From a virus, in IMG/VR virus record IMGVR_UViG_3300032223_000600, positions 1 through 38,063 of that record: a stretch of 38,063 nt of DNA; one strand, 5' to 3'. The position numbers and the translations under genes were made by a program. This document shows, piece after piece, positions 14,281 to 20,885 of this stretch (the stretch's first letter is position 1; each line of letters opens with the position of its first letter). Under the pieces are notes generated by a model. That model worked only from the letters and a program-made list of their open reading frames with translations. It searched no databases and had not been told where the DNA came from.

Positions 14281-14540
14281 TTAAAATCACGCAAAGGAAA
14301 TTGCTAGAAGCGTTGAAGGCTATGCCCGACAACGTGTCGGTTGAGGAGGGTATGCACAGCTATGTGGTTGAGAGTAATGACTACCGCATTCATATCGAGA
14401 AACCCAAGGAAGATTTCATAGCCCCAAGTTATAAAGTGCTATGGAAGGAATACCCGACAGACTCACCCTATGAGGCATGGCACTTTTCTTTTAGGTATGC
14501 GGTATCTAAGATGTTAGGTAATTTAGACATCTATGGATGA
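14277..14540 (+). CDS. Small protein, unknown function
   Basis: This 87-aa protein (MIKITQRKLLEALKAMPDNV) has an N-terminal helix, then a beta-type middle (HSYVVESNDYRIHIEKPKED) and an aromatic C-terminal part (YEAWHFSFRYAVSKML). Its ATG overlaps the previous stop (ATGA), so it is coupled. No domain is recognised. Confidence 0.6.
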   Translation: MIKITQRKLLEALKAMPDNVSVEEGMHSYVVESNDYRIHIEKPKEDFIAPSYKVLWKEYPTDSPYEAWHFSFRYAVSKMLGNLDIYG

Positions 14541-14733
14541 TAACGCAAAGCGGTGGCTGTTTCTTATCGAAGGCAACTTAACCGTGGATCATATAGTAGA
14601 TCAGGATGATAATCTTGTGGGCTTGTTATTAGCTAGTGAATATGATGTAAGCGAGTGTAACAACCCACAAGAAGTCAACGAGTTTGTAGATCGTCAGATG
14701 AATTTAATCCACTACTCAGGTAGTGAGCACTAG
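14533..14733 (+). CDS. Small acidic protein, unknown function
   Basis: This 66-aa protein (MDDNAKRWLFLIEGNLTVDH) overlaps the previous gene by 8 bases. It is acidic with a short hydrophobic centre (LVGLLLASEYDVSE), too polar to be a clear membrane span. Its stop is followed by TAGGAGGA, the ribosome site for the next small gene. Confidence 0.55.
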   Translation: MDDNAKRWLFLIEGNLTVDHIVDQDDNLVGLLLASEYDVSECNNPQEVNEFVDRQMNLIHYSGSEH

Positions 14734-14742
14734 GAGGACGGT

Positions 14743-14865
14743 ATGAAGGAAGATGATTTCGAGTTTGTACAACTGTCAACGATTGACCGCATTGAGATAG
14801 GTCTTGTGATCGTGGCGTTCCTAGCTTTGGTCGGATACTTTTCAGGGTGCATCCTATGGACTTAG
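14743..14865 (+). CDS. 40-aa single-span membrane protein
   Basis: ATG 14743 has a strong AGGAGG 6 bases upstream. The product MKEDDFEFVQLSTIDRIEIG is followed by a hydrophobic span of about 17 residues (LVIVAFLALVGYFSGCI) and a short end. An acidic cytoplasmic N-terminus and one span is a layout also seen in some small phage membrane effectors. A role in lysis is possible but there is no endolysin next to it. Confidence 0.6.
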   Translation: MKEDDFEFVQLSTIDRIEIGLVIVAFLALVGYFSGCILWT

Positions 14866-15116
14866 AGAACAATCAGGTACTAATAACCATCACCAGCGAA
14901 AAGGATATGCACATTGCTGGCCCTGCAGTACTGGAATACTACTCGGTATGGAACACGATGATGATGCTTGCTAAACAAGAGGAGCGAAAGCGAATAATAA
15001 GTTTAATTTCTAACCAAGAAGATACGTTCATGCACATAGCAGACTTAGCCGTGCTGATTGCGTCGATAGACAAAACCGAGGAACCTGATGGAGACGACCA
15101 AGTGCAAGAAGTGTGA
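14856..15116 (+). CDS. Small protein, unknown function
   Basis: This 86-aa protein (MDLENNQVLITITSEKDMHI) contains VLEYYSVWNTMMMLAKQEER and a helical end IADLAVLIASIDKTEE. The ATG at 14856 overlaps the membrane gene by 10 bases; a GTG at 14847 is an alternative. The acidic C-terminus overlaps the next frame. No known family is recognised. Confidence 0.55.
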   Translation: MDLENNQVLITITSEKDMHIAGPAVLEYYSVWNTMMMLAKQEERKRIISLISNQEDTFMHIADLAVLIASIDKTEEPDGDDQVQEV

Positions 15117-15282
15117 AGGAGAGCACCGCATAGAAGACTACCGGACGGTCAAATATTATGTATGCCCCGCTGTAAACCGGGTGCTGTTAGTTAACGATGG
15201 AGAAAACAATGAGCGAGAAAACGAAACCAACACTGGGACAGAGAATAGTAAAGGCTTTGGGAACCTCTCATGGTCTGACTAG
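15088..15282 (+). CDS. Possible small Cys-motif protein
   Basis: The 64-aa frame starts METTKCKKCEGEHRIEDYRT with one CxxC and a single later Cys (YYVCP), so a full zinc ribbon is not evident. It overlaps the wHTH gene by 74 bases, where its own sequence becomes Asn/Glu-rich and looks non-coding. Only the first 35-40 codons look protein-like. It may be a real gene with a sloppy tail or chance. Confidence 0.35.
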   Translation: METTKCKKCEGEHRIEDYRTVKYYVCPAVNRVLLVNDGENNERENETNTGTENSKGFGNLSWSD

Positions 15283-15673
15283 AGGACAGCTTATGACAAA
15301 GCTGGGTACAACCCGTGACACGATCAGGAAGCCTATTAGCAAACTGTTAGAAGAGGGAACCATCAAACGTGTGATTGATGCGAGTGGTGTCGAGACTTTC
15401 AACCTAGATAAAATGCCGAGCAGTCGGGTAGTGGATACTTCTGTTATCAAAGATATGGACATTTCAATTGAAGAAATGGGAATTCCCAAGGAGCGGATTA
15501 AACGGTTTGTAGATAATGTGCTGTATGGGAAAACCGAGCTACCTTCCAGTGAAGCAGCCGAGCATATCGGGTTTGCCAAAGGGTACGCCCGTGGCGTACA
15601 AGAAGCGCAGCGGTCAGCCTATGAAGCAGGGAAGCAGTCGGTCATTGACAAGTTGGTAGGGGTGTTAAGGTGA
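15209..15673 (+). CDS. Winged-helix (wHTH) regulator-like protein
   Basis: This 154-aa protein contains a clear wHTH near residues 5-60: LGQRIVKALGTSHGLTRGQL, then TRDTIRKPISKLLEEGTIKR followed by the wing VIDASGVETFNL. The C-terminal half is helical with FAKGYARGVQEAQRSAYEAG and may be a dimerisation or effector part. ATG 15209 is preferred to 15197 because ATGGAGA is spaced 8 bases before it. It could control plus-strand genes, but its targets are not visible. Confidence 0.65.
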   Translation: MSEKTKPTLGQRIVKALGTSHGLTRGQLMTKLGTTRDTIRKPISKLLEEGTIKRVIDASGVETFNLDKMPSSRVVDTSVIKDMDISIEEMGIPKERIKRFVDNVLYGKTELPSSEAAEHIGFAKGYARGVQEAQRSAYEAGKQSVIDKLVGVLR

Positions 15674-15945
15674 AGCGCCTACTCATGATGCTGCCTGTGG
15701 TGGCATCAGCTAACACGATGATCTTAGGGCCAGAAGGTTCGACATACATACAGGACTTAGGCTCTAATGGGTTTAACATTTTAGATAAGAACGGCATTAC
15801 AAGTGTCAAGGACTATGGTGGCTATATGCAGATCATAGAACCTGATGGGTCAGCGACGACCATCATTGACAGCACGCCCGGTGTGCGGGAAGTAGAACCC
15901 GCTATGGAGATTGCACCAGACGTTGTGTTGCCGTATTATTGGTAA
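15670..15945 (+). CDS. Small exported protein with signal peptide
   Basis: The protein starts at GTG (overlapping the previous TGA) with MKRLLMMLPVVASANTMILG, a short signal peptide with a likely cut after the ASA segment (about residue 14). The mature part (about 77 aa) is Gly-, Asp- and Ser-rich with beta-type repeats (GSTYIQDLGS, KDYGGYMQIIEPDG, SATTIIDS). A periplasmic or secreted effector is suggested. No cysteine for lipid anchoring is seen. Confidence 0.6.
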   Translation: MKRLLMMLPVVASANTMILGPEGSTYIQDLGSNGFNILDKNGITSVKDYGGYMQIIEPDGSATTIIDSTPGVREVEPAMEIAPDVVLPYYW

Positions 15946-15952
15946 GCGCTAC

Positions 15953-16028
15953 GGGGGCGGAAATCTTTCTTTAAATAGACTGGTTTGGCGTAAACCGCCC
16001 CCACCATACGGCCCTTGCCCGTAGCAAG
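15953..16028 (+). promoter_or_regulatory. Structured leader before the HTH gene
   Basis: GGGGGCGG (15953-15960) can pair perfectly with CCGCCCCC (15995-16002). GGTTT (15982-15986) and AAACC (15992-15996) form an alternative inner hairpin around GGCGT that competes for two of the same bases. A third hairpin CTTGC-CCGTA-GCAAG lies at 16014-16028, just before the AGAGAGG ribosome site. No U tract follows the G/C stem, so it is not a normal terminator. Mutually exclusive stems suggest control of the downstream gene. Confidence 0.5.
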
Positions 16029-16038
16029 AGAGGAAAAC

Positions 16039-16266
16039 ATGGACGACTTCCCCGAAGATATTTTGTGGGATAAGATCATCAGCAACCTGCGTAAGCAGGG
16101 GATGACACCGCGCGAGATAGCGCGAGAGACAGGCTTTACTGAGGATCAGGTGTGGGCTATGGAGAGGGATGAGTTTCATCCGAACTGGAAGGCAATCCTA
16201 CAGCTTTTAGACTTACATCTGGACCGATGTGGCTTAAGACAACATAAATACGTAACTTACGAATAG
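16039..16266 (+). CDS. Small HTH protein
   Basis: This 75-aa protein (MDDFPEDILWDKIISNLRKQ) has a helix-turn-helix at about residues 17-50: RKQGMTPREIARETGFTEDQ with the recognition helix VWAMERDEFHPN. It resembles compact Cro-like or sigma-4-type DNA binders. The ATG at 16039 with AGAGAGG is preferred over an upstream in-frame start. A structured leader precedes it, so its synthesis may be controlled. Confidence 0.65.
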   Translation: MDDFPEDILWDKIISNLRKQGMTPREIARETGFTEDQVWAMERDEFHPNWKAILQLLDLHLDRCGLRQHKYVTYE

Positions 16267-16275
16267 GAGATAACG

Positions 16276-16509
16276 ATGAAAGCAATTGAGAACTTAGGCG
16301 CGTGGGTGCTAGAGATGGGTTGGTTGTGGCTGGTGTTTATGGGGCTGATCTTGGCCCTTGTCATGTGTCTGATGTCATCAGCACACAGCGTGTCCATCCA
16401 AGAACAACAGTTCGAGTGTACTGCAACAGATGCAGTAGGAATCAAGGCCCGGTGTACTCAGTACACCATGAAAGGTCTTACGAAAAGTCTAGCTAATCGG
16501 GAGGAATGA
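16276..16509 (+). CDS. 77-aa single-span membrane protein
   Basis: The N-terminal segment MKAIENLGAWVLEMGWLWLV FMGLILALVMCLMSS gives one long hydrophobic span (about residues 14-34), followed by a polar C-terminal domain with two Cys (FECTATD, KARCTQY) that may form a disulphide if it faces the periplasm. AGGAG stands 7 bases before the ATG. A holin-like or envelope role is possible; the fold is not a known holin. Confidence 0.6.
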   Translation: MKAIENLGAWVLEMGWLWLVFMGLILALVMCLMSSAHSVSIQEQQFECTATDAVGIKARCTQYTMKGLTKSLANREE

Positions 16510-16510
16510 G

Positions 16511-17104
16511 ATGAACATACTATTATTTTTACCGCGGTGGATCATAACGACAGCAATCTGGGTGTGCGTGTGGCTACCTTTCTACATCCTTGGCTATCTT
16601 GTCGTGTGGATCGGGTTGCTGTTCTGTGATCGTGACTCGGAGCATATGCCGAAGCTGTGGTGGCCGTGGGATAACTACGATGGGATCAATGGCACCTTGT
16701 ATATGCAAAACCTGAACTGGGTGTACATCTGCAATCCAGATGCGTTCGTCAACGTCAAAGACCCCATCGCAGTAGCGGAGAACATCGTCAATACCAAGAC
16801 AGGTAACGAGCGTAAGTATGGTAGGCGCTATGAGTGGTGCGCCTTTAGGAACCCTGTCTCTAACGTGTCCATGTACATGATCGGAGCGAAGTTAAGAAAG
16901 CCTGTGAATGTCTGGAGCAAACTGATTGGCCCGTTCTTCTTCGAGTGCAACACATCAGGAGCCTTGTGGTACTACGGGTTCGCTATCCAGTACTCAAGCA
17001 CTAAAGAGTTCTATTATGGTTGGGGTTGGAAGTTCACTGACGTAGTGGACGGCATTGCTCGGTTTGTCTATCGCATCTCACCATCGAGGACCATACCAGA
17101 ATGA
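16511..17104 (+). CDS. Phage membrane protein with N-terminal helical hairpin
   Basis: This 197-aa protein begins with two adjacent hydrophobic segments (about residues 3-22 and 24-39: LPFYILGYLVVWIGLLFC), then a polar Trp/Tyr-rich domain (KLWWPWDNYDGINGTLYMQN, RRYEWCAFRNPVSNVSMYMI, ALWYYGFAIQYSS). This matches a widespread phage family of unknown function annotated as a DUF with an RNPxxNxxM centre. Location at the inner membrane is likely. It starts 2 bases after the previous stop with GGGAGGA as ribosome site. Confidence 0.7.
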   Translation: MNILLFLPRWIITTAIWVCVWLPFYILGYLVVWIGLLFCDRDSEHMPKLWWPWDNYDGINGTLYMQNLNWVYICNPDAFVNVKDPIAVAENIVNTKTGNERKYGRRYEWCAFRNPVSNVSMYMIGAKLRKPVNVWSKLIGPFFFECNTSGALWYYGFAIQYSSTKEFYYGWGWKFTDVVDGIARFVYRISPSRTIPE

Positions 17105-17298
17105 AAGAGCCAATCTCAGGACAAGAACTTATAGCACTCTGCGCTCACGCAGAAAAAACCATCGAGTCAAAGGGTCTTATGTTTTACGTGACCAGCTACA
17201 TGAAAGGACTTAGAGACGCTGAGAAGTACCACGGCATCAGTGTGCCAACCCATACGACACGAGAATCTAGGAGTAAGAAAGATGAATATGGGAGATAA
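17101..17298 (+). CDS. Small phage protein with AEKYHGI motif
   Basis: The 65-aa protein ends a helical region with FYVTSYMKGLRDAEKYHGIS. The same pattern (helix, then F-x3-[FM]-x-x-G-[FLV]-R-x-A-E-[KE]-[YHF]-H-x-I) occurs in the proteins at 17713 and 18083, so this is a small shared domain used several times in this locus. ATGA overlaps the previous gene. The biochemical role is unknown to me. Confidence 0.65.
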   Translation: MKEPISGQELIALCAHAEKTIESKGLMFYVTSYMKGLRDAEKYHGISVPTHTTRESRSKKDEYGR

Positions 17299-17473
17299 AA
17301 GTTTAAGCCCTGTGATGAGCCCAGATGAGACGAGGGAGTTCTTCGCCATCATAGCGGGGGGCCTCATGCGGGAGTTGGAGGCTATGGAACCAGAAGAACG
17401 TGAAAAGGCTATGGATGCCTTGGAAGCGCGAGGGGTTAGGTTTAAGGGGAGGAAGAAAGATGCCGTGTTATGA
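17282..17473 (+). CDS. Small helical protein, unknown function
   Basis: This 63-aa protein (MNMGDKSLSPVMSPDETREF) is mostly helical with EREKAMDALEARGVRFKGRK at its end. ATG 17282 has AGGAG upstream and lies inside the end of the previous gene. No family is recognised. Confidence 0.55.
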   Translation: MNMGDKSLSPVMSPDETREFFAIIAGGLMRELEAMEPEEREKAMDALEARGVRFKGRKKDAVL

Positions 17474-17723
17474 CCCAGACTCAAGTTTTTCAGGTTTAGA
17501 CAAAATAACCATACAACCACTTCGAGAAAAACTGGAAAAGACAGAAGCCATGCTCTGTGCCATCGTGCATGTACTCGTAGAGAGCAAAGCTATCATCCCG
17601 GTGGTAGAAGCTATCGACACTGAAGAAACAGGGGTGACACCCAATGACATCGCTGTCTGGTGGACTATCCATAAAGAAAAAGATGCTAAACGGAAAGAAC
17701 AGGAGAAGAAAGATGAAAACTAA
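17460..17723 (+). CDS. Conserved small phage protein (MPCYDP family)
   Basis: The 87-aa protein opens MPCYDPDSSFSGLDKITIQP, followed by a helical part (LEKTEAMLCAIVHVLVESKA) and a Lys/Glu-rich tail. The MPCYDP opening with a Cys near the end of the first helix marks a common phage family of unknown role. The ATG at 17460 is preceded by GGGAGGA and overlaps the previous gene by 14 bases. Confidence 0.65.
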   Translation: MPCYDPDSSFSGLDKITIQPLREKLEKTEAMLCAIVHVLVESKAIIPVVEAIDTEETGVTPNDIAVWWTIHKEKDAKRKEQEKKDEN

Positions 17724-18093
17724 CACACCCTGCCCACGATGCGGCAAAACAAACCCAGCAGATGTACACACTTGTACACCGAAAGAAGTTATGGAACAGG
17801 CGCTTAAGAAACAAGATCAATCGACTGACTCTAATCCTATTGGCTATTTACTATGGGACGCAGGGCTTGGCTGGTGGGAGTTTGTGGAAGAAGAACCTGT
17901 AGAATATTACGACTATAAAGCAGTGTATGTTTGTTCACCCAGACCAGAGCCAGTAAGAAAGCCGATGACGGAGGAGGAGATTGAAGACATTTATTACAGC
18001 GGTATCACATTTGTGAACTCTTATTTAGCTGCGTTCGTTAAAGGCTTCAGACAAGCAGAAAAACACCACAAGATAGGACAAGATGATGAGTAA
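17713..18093 (+). CDS. Modular small protein: zinc-knuckle N-terminus, AEKHHKIG C-terminus
   Basis: This 126-aa protein starts with CPRCGKTNPADVHTC (about residues 7-21), a partial zinc knuckle. The middle has YLLWDAGLGWWEFV and a Tyr-rich segment; the end is PMTEEEIEDIYYSG then FVKGFRQAEKHHKIG. The final 38 bases (18056-18093) are repeated exactly at 18801-18838. AGGAG precedes the ATG at 17713. The parts look assembled from cassettes. Confidence 0.6.
   Translation: MKTNTPCPRCGKTNPADVHTCTPKEVMEQALKKQDQSTDSNPIGYLLWDAGLGWWEFVEEEPVEYYDYKAVYVCSPRPEPVRKPMTEEEIEDIYYSGITFVNSYLAAFVKGFRQAEKHHKIGQDDE
18056..18093 (+). repeat. 38-bp direct repeat, copy 1
   Basis: The last 38 bases of the gene at 17713 are identical to 18801-18838. 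It encodes the C-terminal EKHHKIGQDDE and contains the ribosome site AGGA and start ATG of the following gene, so translation signals travel with it. Confidence 0.85.
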
Positions 18094-18469
18094 TGAAGCA
18101 CCGAAGAAGATTTGGGTTGATGAAATTTATGTGGCCGGAAAATCTTCCTTGCTTTTGCTTAGAGAAGAACAATTTGGGTGCCAAGAATACATCCGCGCAG
18201 ACCTCGCCGCCGAGCCAGAAGCGGAGCCTGTGGCGTGGGTAACTTTTGAGCAAGGACTGATTAGCCCAACCGTAAAACTTGTGGAAGCTAACAAAGGATC
18301 AAAAGGAGCGTTTCCTGTTTACACCAGACCATCGCCCGCAAGGAAGCCAATGAATGGAGACGAAGTACTCGAAGCGTTTTACAAAGCGGATATTTCCGGA
18401 TTGCAGAGTTTTACGGAAGGGGTTCGTTGTGCGGAAGAGTTTCACAAGATAGGAGGGGATGATGAGTGA
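18083..18469 (+). CDS. Modular small protein: EAPKKIWV N-terminus, AEEFHKIG C-terminus
   Basis: This 128-aa protein starts MMSNEAPKKIWVDEIYVAGK (ATG 18086 has better spacing to AGGA), has YIRADLAAEPEAEPVAWVTF in the middle and ends VRCAEEFHKIGGDDE. Its opening 24 bases of coding DNA are repeated at 18467-18490 in the next gene, and its C-terminal motif is shared with the genes at 17101 and 17713. It overlaps the previous gene by 11 bases. Function is unknown; the repeated modules suggest recombination between paralogues. Confidence 0.6.
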   Translation: MMSNEAPKKIWVDEIYVAGKSSLLLLREEQFGCQEYIRADLAAEPEAEPVAWVTFEQGLISPTVKLVEANKGSKGAFPVYTRPSPARKPMNGDEVLEAFYKADISGLQSFTEGVRCAEEFHKIGGDDE

Positions 18470-18668
18470 AGCACCGAAGAAGATTTGGGTAATCCGGAAT
18501 AGATATGTTGTAGATCCTGAAAAAGCTTGTGAGCGTATCGTCCCCTACATCCGCGCAGACCTTGTTGATGGGTTGGTTGAGGCTTTGAAGATATGCTTGG
18601 CAGGTAATGGATACGAATTCGACGATAGGCCAGCAGAAGCCGCGCTGAAAGCATTGGAGGAAGAATGA
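18459..18668 (+). CDS. Short paralogue with EAPKKIWV N-terminus
   Basis: This 69-aa protein (MMSEAPKKIWVIRNRYVVDP) shares the EAPKKIWV opening and IRADL segment with the previous gene, then ends in a different helical tail (DDRPAEAALKALEEE). A perfect AGGAGGGG site stands before it; ATG 18462 is better spaced than 18459. It looks like a shortened copy of the preceding gene with a new C-terminus. Confidence 0.6.
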   Translation: MMSEAPKKIWVIRNRYVVDPEKACERIVPYIRADLVDGLVEALKICLAGNGYEFDDRPAEAALKALEEE

Positions 18669-18838
18669 TGACTAAAGAAAGATATTTATTGGCCCGTGCG
18701 GGTTTGATAGTTGCAAAATACCGATTCAAAGAGCCAGACGATCGAAACCTAGAAAAGTTAGCCCAAGACCTTAACAAGTATTTTGAAGATAATCAGCTTC
18801 CAGAAAAACACCACAAGATAGGACAAGATGATGAGTAA
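18665..18838 (+). CDS. 57-aa small protein ending in the EKHHKIG cassette
   Basis: The frame runs from ATG 18665 (overlapping the previous TGA) with GAGGAAGA upstream. It encodes MMTKERYLLARAGLIVAKYR, then a helical middle and the shared end EKHHKIGQDDE. The last 38 bases repeat those of the gene at 17713. Because the reading frame fills the gap exactly and is chained to both neighbours, I keep it. Confidence 0.6.
   Translation: MMTKERYLLARAGLIVAKYRFKEPDDRNLEKLAQDLNKYFEDNQLPEKHHKIGQDDE
18801..18838 (+). repeat. 38-bp direct repeat, copy 2
   Basis: This is identical to 18056-18093. Again it spans the C-terminal cassette, the stop and the start region of the next gene. Recombination between the copies would delete the genes at 18083, 18459 and 18665 without harming neighbours. 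Confidence 0.85.
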
Positions 18839-19388
18839 CCCAACCGAACTGCTGAGACGGGCGCTTGAGGCTTTGGATCAAAACGAAGTAGAGCCAATGA
18901 CGTTGTTACAGGAAGACATCCGCGCTTTCCTCGAAGTCGAAAAGCAATACGATGTCCTGAGTGACCACTATGTCGAGGGTCTTAGCAACAGCATGAAAGC
19001 CTATAAGGAATATTTTGAACGTGAAGAGGAAAGGGTTATGGAACTTTTCGCCGCCGAACCAGAAGTCGTGCCAGAAAGGGGGCCGATGACGGAGGAGGAA
19101 GAACTCCTTACCCTAGCAGCAAAAGCGGCAGGGTATAACCTAGAAGAGCACTACGATGATGACCAGTATTATCCTTGGTGCGCTGAGACTGAGGCTTTCT
19201 GGAATCCTTTACTTGACGATGGTGACGCTCTGAGGTTGGCGGTGATGTTGAAGTTAAATGTTATGTTCTGGGCTGTTTGTTTATCAGTTGATGATCGACC
19301 TTTAGAAATGTATGAAAACGACCCATACGCCGCAACCCGTAGAGCCATCGTAAAAGCCGCCGCTGAGATTGGGAGAGAGATGGAATGA
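18828..19388 (+). CDS. Phage ABA-sandwich / NinX-like accessory protein
   Basis: This 186-aa protein has a helical N-terminal part (TELLRRALEALDQNEVEPMT), a middle PMTEEEELLTLAAKAAGYNL, then WNPLLDDGDALRLAVMLKLN and the ending PYAATRRAIVKAAAEIGREM. The LLxLAAKAAG, WNPLxDDGDALRLAV and RRAIVxAAAEIGR blocks are the hallmarks of a widespread phage accessory family (phage ABA-sandwich type) of unknown function. Its N-terminal 90 residues are an added part. The PMTEEE piece also appears in the gene at 17713. Confidence 0.75.
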   Translation: MMSNPTELLRRALEALDQNEVEPMTLLQEDIRAFLEVEKQYDVLSDHYVEGLSNSMKAYKEYFEREEERVMELFAAEPEVVPERGPMTEEEELLTLAAKAAGYNLEEHYDDDQYYPWCAETEAFWNPLLDDGDALRLAVMLKLNVMFWAVCLSVDDRPLEMYENDPYAATRRAIVKAAAEIGREME

Positions 19389-19615
19389 GATTGTCCGAAA
19401 AAGGTATACAAACCCTAAACAGACAGGCAAAAGCTATCGAACACTACGAGGCTGCGCTTGAGGCCATATTTTTTATTAACAAGGAGGTTGGGGAACACTG
19501 GAATTTTATTAACGAGGAGGTTTGGGACCACTGGGACAAGGCTAGAGCAATACTAGTCGGTATGGAAATCTCGGAATCTGACGCCGTACATTTAGGAAAG
19601 TCAGAGGAAGCGTAG
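19385..19615 (+). CDS. Small protein with recent internal duplication
   Basis: This 76-aa protein (MRLSEKGIQTLNRQAKAIEH) is helical. Bases 19471-19503 and 19504-19536 are a tandem 33-base duplication with about four differences, giving two 11-residue repeats (FINKEVGEHWN and FINEEVWDHWD). ATGA overlaps the previous gene. No domain is recognised. Confidence 0.6.
   Translation: MRLSEKGIQTLNRQAKAIEHYEAALEAIFFINKEVGEHWNFINEEVWDHWDKARAILVGMEISESDAVHLGKSEEA
19471..19536 (+). repeat. 33-bp in-frame tandem duplication
   Basis: Two adjacent 33-base copies begin TTTTATTAAC and end in CACTGG plus three bases. They are in frame and differ at about four positions, so the event is recent but not brand new. 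Confidence 0.8.
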
Positions 19616-19637
19616 CCCAACTACGATAAAAGATAGC

Positions 19638-19700
19638 GTCTCAAAATATGAGCCTAATGAGACACAAACCCGCTTAATGCCTAATATCTGAGACACAAAC
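19638..19700 (+). promoter_or_regulatory. GTCTCA/TGAGAC repeats before a small gene
   Basis: GTCTCA (19638-19643) can pair with TGAGAC at 19658-19663 or with a second TGAGAC at 19689-19694. TGAGACACAAAC occurs at 19658-19669 and 19689-19700, the second ending at the ATG of the next gene. The two pairings exclude each other, and no clear ribosome site is present, so translation may depend on this structure or on an unusual site. Confidence 0.4.
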
Positions 19701-19901
19701 ATGAAATACGCGACAGGTAACTATTTAATCTTAGGCTTCGACATTGTGGGCACGAAGATTTTCACCAAGAAGGCAGACAGCCAGACGCATACCGGGGCGA
19801 TAGCGGAAGGTGAGAAATTAGTGGATGATACGTGTTCTACATTTGTAGTGATCCGAGTCCAGTACAACAGCGCAACGCGAATGAAGGAGCATTGGGAGTA
19901 A
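19701..19901 (+). CDS. Small protein, unknown function
   Basis: This 66-aa protein (MKYATGNYLILGFDIVGTKI) is beta-rich at both ends (CSTFVVIRVQYNS) with a charged middle. It is preceded by the TGAGAC repeats and lies directly before nrdB, with which it shares an apparent transcript. No known domain is recognised. Confidence 0.55.
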   Translation: MKYATGNYLILGFDIVGTKIFTKKADSQTHTGAIAEGEKLVDDTCSTFVVIRVQYNSATRMKEHWE

Positions 19902-19907
19902 GACACC

Positions 19908-20885
19908 ATGATTGAAAAGCACATCCTGTACGGAGAAGAGACGTACAACCTAGCCCCATTTAAATACGAGTGGGCTTACACCATGTCACAGCACAGCCTA
20001 GCTAACCACTGGACTCCCAACGAAGTGAGCATGGGCCGAGAAAAGCTATGCTACGAACAAGAGCTAACTGCCAATGAGCGGTTTATGTTTAAGCATGTGT
20101 TCGCTACGCTCACCACGGCAGACCTAGCCATCCAAGAGAACCTGACCCAGCGGGTCTATGGCCTAGTGAAAGCAGCAGAGATTAAACTCTACATCGCCCG
20201 ACAGATTGCAGAAGAAGGACTACACAGCGCTAGCTATCAACATGTCATCGAGGTGCTGGGTCTAGACCAAGAGGAGACTTACTCCTTATATAAGCGTGTG
20301 CCAGCGGTTAGCGAATGGTTTGCCTTTGCTAAGTCCATGACCGAATCGGACGACATCCTGATGCCGTTGATCTTTTACTATGCCATCTTCGAGGGTGTGT
20401 TCTTCCCGACAGCGTTTGCAGCTATCTATTCTTTGCAGAGACGCAGGCTGATGGTAGGTACGGGTGAACAGATTCAGTACATCCACAGGGATGAGACGAT
20501 GCACGTAGGGTTTGGGATCAAGCTGATTAAAGAGATCATTAAAGAGATTGCAGAGAAACCTGCAGAGGTAGAAGTGCATAAGCTATTCGTACAGGCGCTC
20601 AACAAGATCGAAGCATGGGCACGGCACTGCATACCGGATGTCTTAGGCTACTCCGCAAATCTACACATTCAACACAGCAAGCACCTCGCAGATAAACGGC
20701 TTAAGCAATTGGGATACAGTCCTGTGTTCTTTGTAGAGGAAGCCCTGCCTTGGTTGGATGAACAGGCCAGCATCAAGAAGGAGAAGAACTTCTTTGAGAC
20801 AAGAGTTACCGACTACCAGTCAGGTGGTGCATTGAAGTTTGACGATGGCCCTACTGGGCTTGATGACTTGGTGAATTGGAAATGA
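19908..20885 (+). CDS. nrdB: Ribonucleotide reductase small subunit (class Ia type)
   Basis: This 325-aa radical-generating subunit would supply the tyrosyl radical for making deoxyribonucleotides. The di-iron ligands are present in order: Asp in LTTADLAIQE, Glu and His in EEGLHSASY, Glu in FEGVFFP, and Glu/His in RDETMHVGF. The radical Tyr follows in HSASY. The C-terminal tail (GLDDLVNWK) resembles the peptide that docks on NrdA. No large subunit lies in the window, so it must be elsewhere in the phage or be the host's. GGGAG stands before the ATG. It heads the replication gene cluster and overlaps the nuclease by 4 bases. Confidence 0.93.
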   Translation: MIEKHILYGEETYNLAPFKYEWAYTMSQHSLANHWTPNEVSMGREKLCYEQELTANERFMFKHVFATLTTADLAIQENLTQRVYGLVKAAEIKLYIARQIAEEGLHSASYQHVIEVLGLDQEETYSLYKRVPAVSEWFAFAKSMTESDDILMPLIFYYAIFEGVFFPTAFAAIYSLQRRRLMVGTGEQIQYIHRDETMHVGFGIKLIKEIIKEIAEKPAEVEVHKLFVQALNKIEAWARHCIPDVLGYSANLHIQHSKHLADKRLKQLGYSPVFFVEEALPWLDEQASIKKEKNFFETRVTDYQSGGALKFDDGPTGLDDLVNWK

